Shown here in pieces: positions 6,090-9,441 of a stretch of DNA of 9,441 bases; the stretch's first letter is position 1; each line of letters begins with the position of its first letter. The DNA is taken from the NCBI GenBank assembly GCA_964561925.1, contig CAZLRW010000135.1, positions 1 to 9,441 on the forward strand. The letters run 5' to 3'. The position numbers and the translations under genes are program-made. The stretch comes from SZUA-430 sp964561925. GTDB taxonomy: Bacteria; Pseudomonadota; Alphaproteobacteria; Micropepsales; Micropepsaceae. The notes under the pieces were generated by a model. That model was given only the letters and a program-made list of their open reading frames with translations, was not told the origin of the DNA and searched no databases.

Positions 6090-6140
6090 GGGCGCCCCGT
6101 CGAAGATGTGCCGTGCGCGTCAGTTCTGCACGTACGTGGC

Positions 6141-6587
6141 TCAGCGAGATTTCGTCTTTGGCATGTACGCGCGTTGATAGCCCCAGGGATTGAAGCGCTT
6201 GCCCATGTAGAATTCAGTGACCGCGGGTCGGTCGACTTGGTGCTCGCGTTCGATCCAATCCGTGATCGAGTAAAGCACGCGTTCAGCTTTGCGCAATAGG
6301 GCGAGATAGTTGACCTCACGCGAACGCTGATCAGCGCCTTCGTAATCGAAGCTTTCGATTTCAGCGCTGAGCCGGGCAATCTGCACCATCGCGTCCTGCG
6401 GCGTTTGCGCAATCGTCCAAAAGATACGTTCTTCGAGAGAGTGCTGAAGATCCAGGAGGTGGCCGTGCCGGAAAGACTTCACGTTCGATCCATCGCTGGC
6501 CTCGGTGTCGTCAAGGATCGATTGAATCGCCTCGCCAATCTGAGTGATCGTCGCTGGAGTTCGTGCAATAGATTTGGCCTTGGCCAT
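6141..6587 (-). CDS. Leftward gene of unknown function (148 aa)
   Basis: No family is recognised. On the minus strand AGGAG lies about 8 nt before the ATG, a strong ribosome site, and the reading frame is clean. The product is soluble, with no signal peptide or membrane segment. It has a basic start (MAKAKSIARTPATITQ) and then helices with a QTPQDAMVQIARLSAEIESFD stretch (about 61-81) and LLRKAERVLYSITDWIE (about 97-113). The tail is basic and Tyr/Trp-containing (MGKRFNPWGYQRAYMPKTKSR). It runs opposite to the structural genes and lies between them and the tRNA, the position of prophage accessory (moron) or lysogeny genes. It could equally be a host gene outside the element. Confidence 0.75.
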   Translation of the reverse strand: MAKAKSIARTPATITQIGEAIQSILDDTEASDGSNVKSFRHGHLLDLQHSLEERIFWTIAQTPQDAMVQIARLSAEIESFDYEGADQRSREVNYLALLRKAERVLYSITDWIEREHQVDRPAVTEFYMGKRFNPWGYQRAYMPKTKSR

Positions 6588-6623
6588 GTTAGCGCTCCTG
6601 TTCAGCGTTTTGGTGTGGTCGGG

Positions 6624-6652
6624 GGCCGCCGACGTTCGTGCGTTCGACGGCC
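6624..6652. promoter_or_regulatory. Imperfect inverted repeat upstream of the leftward gene
   Basis: GGCCGCCGA at 6624-6632 and TCGACGGCC at 6644-6652 form an inverted repeat with one mismatch and an 11-nt centre. It begins 37 bp upstream of the start codon of the leftward gene, so it could be its operator. The stretch 6653-6776 up to the tRNA holds no gene I can support. Two direct GGGACGG copies lie about 10 bp apart near 6703-6720. Confidence 0.3.
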
Positions 6653-6776
6653 GCCCACAACAACTGAGGCTATTCCCCAGCCCCCAAGCGGCGCAAATTT
6701 GAGGGACGGTATAGGGGACGGCACACGCGACACGAGGCCGATTTCCCTTTTATATCAGAGAGTTACTGGATAAATC

Positions 6777-6870
6777 TGGCGGAGCCGGAGGGATTCGAAC
6801 CCTCGATACAGCTTTTCAACTGTATAACGGTTTAGCAAACCGCCGCCTTCAGCCTCTCGGCCACAGCTCC
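6777..6870 (-). tRNA. tRNA-Ser (anticodon GCU)
   Basis: On the minus strand the gene starts GGAGCTG at 6870 and ends CGGCTCC, discriminator G and an encoded CCA (6777-6779). The acceptor arms pair over 7 bp with one G-T wobble. The anticodon loop TTGCTAA sits between GCGGT and ACCGT, with anticodon GCT at 6834-6836. The long variable arm pairs ACAG...CTGT and is diagnostic of a class II tRNA such as serine. The T-arm GAGGG-TTCGAAT-CCCTC is complete. It decodes AGC and AGU. Its 3' end faces the phage genes, which suits integration of the element at this tRNA. The 76 bp between it and the end of btaB holds no gene. Confidence 0.97.
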
Positions 6871-6946
6871 TTAAAGCCCACGCGCTTGGACGCGGGGCCG
6901 GCCTTTTTGCCCTTATCCGTTTGCGGATGCAAGCCGCGTTCGCCGC

Positions 6947-7597
6947 TCAGGCCTTGCTGAGGAAATCAAGCCGGTAGGCGTAACCGCGCATCACCGAGCG
7001 ATAGGTCATCCGTCCGCGGCCAGCGCGTTCCTGCGCTTCGAACCACTCGCGCACCTCGGGACGGAAGCGCACGTGGAATTGGTCGAGCCACGTGCCCAGC
7101 ATCTTCTTGAACCAGCCGGGCAGGCCCTCCTGATTGCCGAAATCGACGACGTGCACGGTGCCGCCGGGCTTCAGTTGCGCAAACCCGTGATCGAGCGCCG
7201 AGCGCCAATCGTCCATCATCGACAGCGAATAGGAATAGATCAGCCGGTCGAACGGCTGCGCCCGCCCGAACAGCGCACCCGAAAAGTCCGTCGACAGCGC
7301 CGTCGCAAGCTTCACCTGCGCGCCCACGCCGCCGGCGTCGACCGACGCCTGAGCGGTCTTCAGCATCTCCGACGACGCATCGATGCCGTAGAACCTGGCG
7401 CTCGGGTGCCGCTTGGCAAGCAGCACCAGATTGCGCGCCGTGCCGCAGCCGACCTCGCAGATATGCTCGTCGCGCCCGACCGGCAGCTCCTGGATGAGCT
7501 TGTCGCGGCCGAACAAATAGTACTTGCGGGTCAGGTCATAGATGTACCGCTGATGGCGGTACATGTTGTCCATCGCCACGCGGGCGTCTGCATTCAT
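6947..7597 (-). CDS. btaB: Diacylglyceryl-homoserine N-methyltransferase BtaB (216 aa)
   Basis: This enzyme adds three methyl groups from S-adenosylmethionine to the amino group of diacylglyceryl-homoserine, giving the betaine lipid DGTS at the cytoplasmic membrane. The sequence is a class I SAM methyltransferase. Motif I is EVGCGTARN (48-56), followed by the acidic-residue strand FYGIDASSEMLKTA. Then come LIYSYSLSMMDDW, characteristic of this subgroup, and the LKPGGTVHVVDFGNQ post-motif. Length is close to the roughly 210 residues of known BtaB. The start codon shares one base with the btaA stop (TGATG), so both are made from one leftward message. That tight pairing with btaA distinguishes it from general ubiquinone or phospholipid methyltransferases. 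Confidence 0.88.
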   Translation of the reverse strand: MNADARVAMDNMYRHQRYIYDLTRKYYLFGRDKLIQELPVGRDEHICEVGCGTARNLVLLAKRHPSARFYGIDASSEMLKTAQASVDAGGVGAQVKLATALSTDFSGALFGRAQPFDRLIYSYSLSMMDDWRSALDHGFAQLKPGGTVHVVDFGNQEGLPGWFKKMLGTWLDQFHVRFRPEVREWFEAQERAGRGRMTYRSVMRGYAYRLDFLSKA

Positions 7598-8817
7598 CAG
7601 GCGGCGGCCTTCAGGCTATAGACGTGGAACCCGCCATAGATTGACGAGCGATCCTTCTCGAAATACTCCCGCGCGTCGTCCGCCTCGTACTTCCAGCGAT
7701 CGAGAATCTGCCGCGGCAGTTTGCGGTCAAGCGGCGAGTCGGGCCCGGCGGTGCGGAAGATGACGCGCGCATCCGGCGCGGCCGTTCGCGTAATCTGCTC
7801 CCAGAGCGCTGTGATCTGCTCCTCGTTCATCCAATCCTGCGCGTCGAGCAGCACATAGCGGTCGAGGCTCTGCGCCGGCTTGTCGGACAGGAAATCCGTC
7901 ATCGAGGCGAGATGCGTCTCCACCCGCCCCGTCCGCTCGCGCACGATCTTGTAGGTCTCTTCCTGAAGGTAGGCCGGTACCGCTCCGCGATCCTGTGTAT
8001 CATAGCGCCGCCCGAACGCCTGCCAGGCGAAGTAATTCTCGTTGATCGGGAAATCGCAGGCGAGCTTTTCGATACGCCGGCGGATCAACCCGGCCGGATC
8101 GCCGCCCGAGGCCTTGTTGAGCTCTTCGTACTGCGCCGGCGGTATCCCCAGCGCATAGAACGACACCGGCAACTTCGACAGCGCGCGCACGAACTTCGTA
8201 TCGAACAAGGGCGCTATCACGCGATTGAAGATCGCGCGCTGCTCCTCCGGCGTTCGCGCCGTCAGCATCTCGTTCAGCCGCTTGCCATGCAACCGGGCGA
8301 CCGTCTGCAGAATGCCCAGGAAGCGCCCGAGCAGCCCATAGCGATAGAGATTGCGCGCGAACATGTTGATGCGCCGCCCGCGCAGCGGGATCCAGTTCTC
8401 CCAATACTTGCGCGTCGTGTCGTCCAGCCGGTCGACCAGGAATGTGTCGAACTTCACCCGGTTGTCCTTGGCGTTCGCATAACCGAAGAACTGAAAGAAA
8501 TCCTCGTAGCTCGGAAGATGCTGGAGCGCGGCGAGCTTCAGCCGCGTCAGCGCGATGTGGTTCGGGTTCAGGTCGACCGCGATCACCTTCGCCGGGTTCG
8601 CGGCCAAATAGTTGACGACGTTGCACCCGCCGGACGCGATCGTGATGATCCGGCTCGACGAATTGATGCGCATCGCCGCCATGTCGACATCGGGGTCTTC
8701 CCAAATCTGATTGTAGACGAAGCCCTGGAACATCAACGTGAAAAGCCGTTCCAAGACGCCGCGCTTCGAGACCAATTTGTGGTTGACCGCGGCTTCTTTG
8801 AGAAGTTTGTTGCCCAT
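7597..8817 (-). CDS. btaA: SAM:diacylglycerol 3-amino-3-carboxypropyltransferase BtaA (406 aa)
   Basis: This enzyme transfers the 3-amino-3-carboxypropyl group of S-adenosylmethionine to diacylglycerol, forming diacylglyceryl-homoserine, the first step of DGTS synthesis. The sequence has the features of the BtaA (DUF3419) family: FQGFVYNQIWEDPDVD (30-45), a SAM-binding ASGGCNVVNYLA (61-72) with VDLNPNHIAL (81-90), and the C-terminal part with DRYVLLDAQDWM and VIFRTAG. The length matches known BtaA of about 410 residues. It is the first gene of a two-gene operon with btaB. No strong ribosome site precedes the ATG at 8817. In several rhizobia and Rhodobacter these genes are induced by phosphate limitation to replace phospholipids. 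Whether that applies here depends on the promoter, where only a weak Pho-box-like sequence is seen. Confidence 0.92.
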   Translation of the reverse strand: MGNKLLKEAAVNHKLVSKRGVLERLFTLMFQGFVYNQIWEDPDVDMAAMRINSSSRIITIASGGCNVVNYLAANPAKVIAVDLNPNHIALTRLKLAALQHLPSYEDFFQFFGYANAKDNRVKFDTFLVDRLDDTTRKYWENWIPLRGRRINMFARNLYRYGLLGRFLGILQTVARLHGKRLNEMLTARTPEEQRAIFNRVIAPLFDTKFVRALSKLPVSFYALGIPPAQYEELNKASGGDPAGLIRRRIEKLACDFPINENYFAWQAFGRRYDTQDRGAVPAYLQEETYKIVRERTGRVETHLASMTDFLSDKPAQSLDRYVLLDAQDWMNEEQITALWEQITRTAAPDARVIFRTAGPDSPLDRKLPRQILDRWKYEADDAREYFEKDRSSIYGGFHVYSLKAAA

Positions 8818-8929
8818 GGCTTGTGATGTTGAATCCGGCTAGAGAGCGCCTCGCGCGCCGCGACCGGGCGGCGAACAACGCAAACCGGCTATTTAATGCG
8901 GGAGCCCTCGGGTTGCAAACGACCCGCCC

Positions 8930-9441
8930 ATGACAAAGCGCACGCCAACCCGGAAATCGGCACAAAACCCGAAACGTTCCCCGGCAAAGAAGCCCGCCAT
9001 GGCAAAGGGGGCGACGCCGACCTGCGTGATGCAAGCGGTCCTTTCTGCGCTGACCGATCAAGAAAACGGCGCATCTCTCGACCTTGCCCTATCGAAAGCG
9101 CTCAAAACAACGCGCGATCTGGACGATCCCAAGGACCGCCGCCGCGTCGTGCAGGAGTTGCATGCGATCAATCGCCACCGCGCACGCCTCGCCTGGCACT
9201 TGGGGCAGGACAACACGCGCGTGAGCCCGCACCACCTGTTCCTCGCCTGGAACGCATTCGAATCGCGACCTGAACCGATCGGCATTCGCATCACGGAACT
9301 CGACCGCGCCCTGCTCCAGCGCATCGCCGCGCGGACGTTCGCGGACCCAAAGATGCCGGAGGCCACGCGCCTCGAATGCCCACCAGCCTTCGAAGCACCG
9401 TTGCGCGCCGCACTCGGCAGCACCTTCGCCGCCGAGATGGA
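8930..9441 (+). CDS. RsmB/NOP-type RNA (cytosine-5) methyltransferase, N-terminal part only
   Basis: The frame is open from ATG 8930 to the window edge (170 codons), so the catalytic domain and stop lie outside. The start gives MTKRTPTRKSAQNPKRSPAKK, the Lys/Arg/Pro-rich leader usual in alphaproteobacterial members. ATG 8999 is an in-frame alternative, and neither start has a good ribosome site. Next comes a NusB-like helical region with LALSKALKTTRDLDDPKDRRRV and LHAINRHRARLAWHLG, the position where related proteins carry a KDR...RRR pattern. This is followed by MPEATRLECPPAFEAPLRAALG, which resembles the linker that leads into the methyltransferase fold. The family methylates C5 of cytosine in 16S rRNA (C967 in E. 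coli) using SAM. The specific target here is unknown. It is divergent from btaA, with 112 bp between the start codons. Confidence 0.65.
   Translation, partial: MTKRTPTRKSAQNPKRSPAKKPAMAKGATPTCVMQAVLSALTDQENGASLDLALSKALKTTRDLDDPKDRRRVVQELHAINRHRARLAWHLGQDNTRVSPHHLFLAWNAFESRPEPIGIRITELDRALLQRIAARTFADPKMPEATRLECPPAFEAPLRAALGSTFAAEM

Noticed and set aside
6002..6193. 63-codon rightward frame after the last small phage gene (MNEPARQTDPPFAVKERQ...)
   Set aside because: It has only a weak ribosome site, overlaps the possible terminator and runs 53 bp into the well-supported convergent gene. The sequence is rich in Arg, Ser and Cys with no recognisable pattern.
6405..6773. Rightward frame opposite the leftward unknown gene
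   Set aside because: No ribosome site is evident, it is largely antisense to a gene with a strong one, and its sequence is low-complexity Arg-rich.
6872..6912. Possible terminator between btaB and the tRNA (CGCG stem followed by a T5 run)
   Set aside because: The stem is short with a mismatch and the T-run lies well after it. The orientation would serve rightward transcription, where no gene ends. On the minus strand it precedes the tRNA and lacks a T-run.
7073..7621. Long rightward frame opposite btaB
   Set aside because: It is an antisense shadow of a clearly identified gene. The Arg/Leu/Gln-rich composition is what GC-rich antisense frames give.
7912..8826. 304-codon rightward frame opposite btaA
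   Set aside because: It is antisense to btaA, whose motifs and length match its family. The shadow protein has no family features despite its length.
1..9441. CRISPR array, insertion sequence or toxin-antitoxin pair
   Set aside because: The only tandem repeat lacks spacers. No transposase-like protein or terminal inverted repeats were seen, and no small gene pair has recognisable toxin-antitoxin features.

Overview
This window looks like the right-hand end of a prophage or prophage-derived element joined at a serine tRNA gene to ordinary alphaproteobacterial chromosome. The host assignment rests on three things: a btaB-btaA betaine-lipid pair of the type known from Rhodobacter and rhizobia, an RsmB/NOP-type RNA methyltransferase with the Lys/Arg/Pro-rich N-terminus common in Alphaproteobacteria, and GC-rich coding sequence throughout. 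I cannot name a genus.

Layout. Positions 1-294 hold no convincing gene. They contain a G-rich 24-bp tandem repeat, two tandem 10-bp palindromes and a box, GGGGGGTCTCAAATC, that recurs at 970-984. From 295 to 6027 there is a rightward cassette of phage-type genes. In order these are a small helix-turn-helix-like protein with a TTG start, a GTA-gp10-like tail assembly chaperone, a coiled-coil protein with a C-terminal Cys cluster, an HK97-fold major capsid protein, an HK97-type prohead protease, one or two small unknown proteins, a tail tape measure protein and another small unknown. From the coiled-coil gene to the protease, and around the small genes, starts and stops overlap (ATGA) or nearly touch, which suggests operons with translational coupling. 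A strong GC-rich hairpin precedes the tape measure gene. A leftward gene of unknown function (6141-6587) lies between the cassette and the tRNA.

The tRNA-Ser(GCU) at 6777-6870 is on the minus strand with its CCA end facing the phage genes. This is the usual geometry for an element integrated in a tRNA 3' end, although no integrase or second attachment site is visible. To its right are btaB and btaA, leftward and overlapping, which make diacylglyceryl-trimethylhomoserine (DGTS). Divergent from them is the start of a rightward RNA methyltransferase gene cut by the window edge.

The main oddity is the structural cassette. The tail chaperone gene lies before the capsid gene, the capsid gene precedes its protease, and no terminase, portal, head-completion, major tail, baseplate, fibre or lysis gene is recognisable before the tRNA. 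Missing genes may lie upstream of position 1. A degenerate prophage, a rearranged phage and a satellite-like or domesticated particle element all remain possible.
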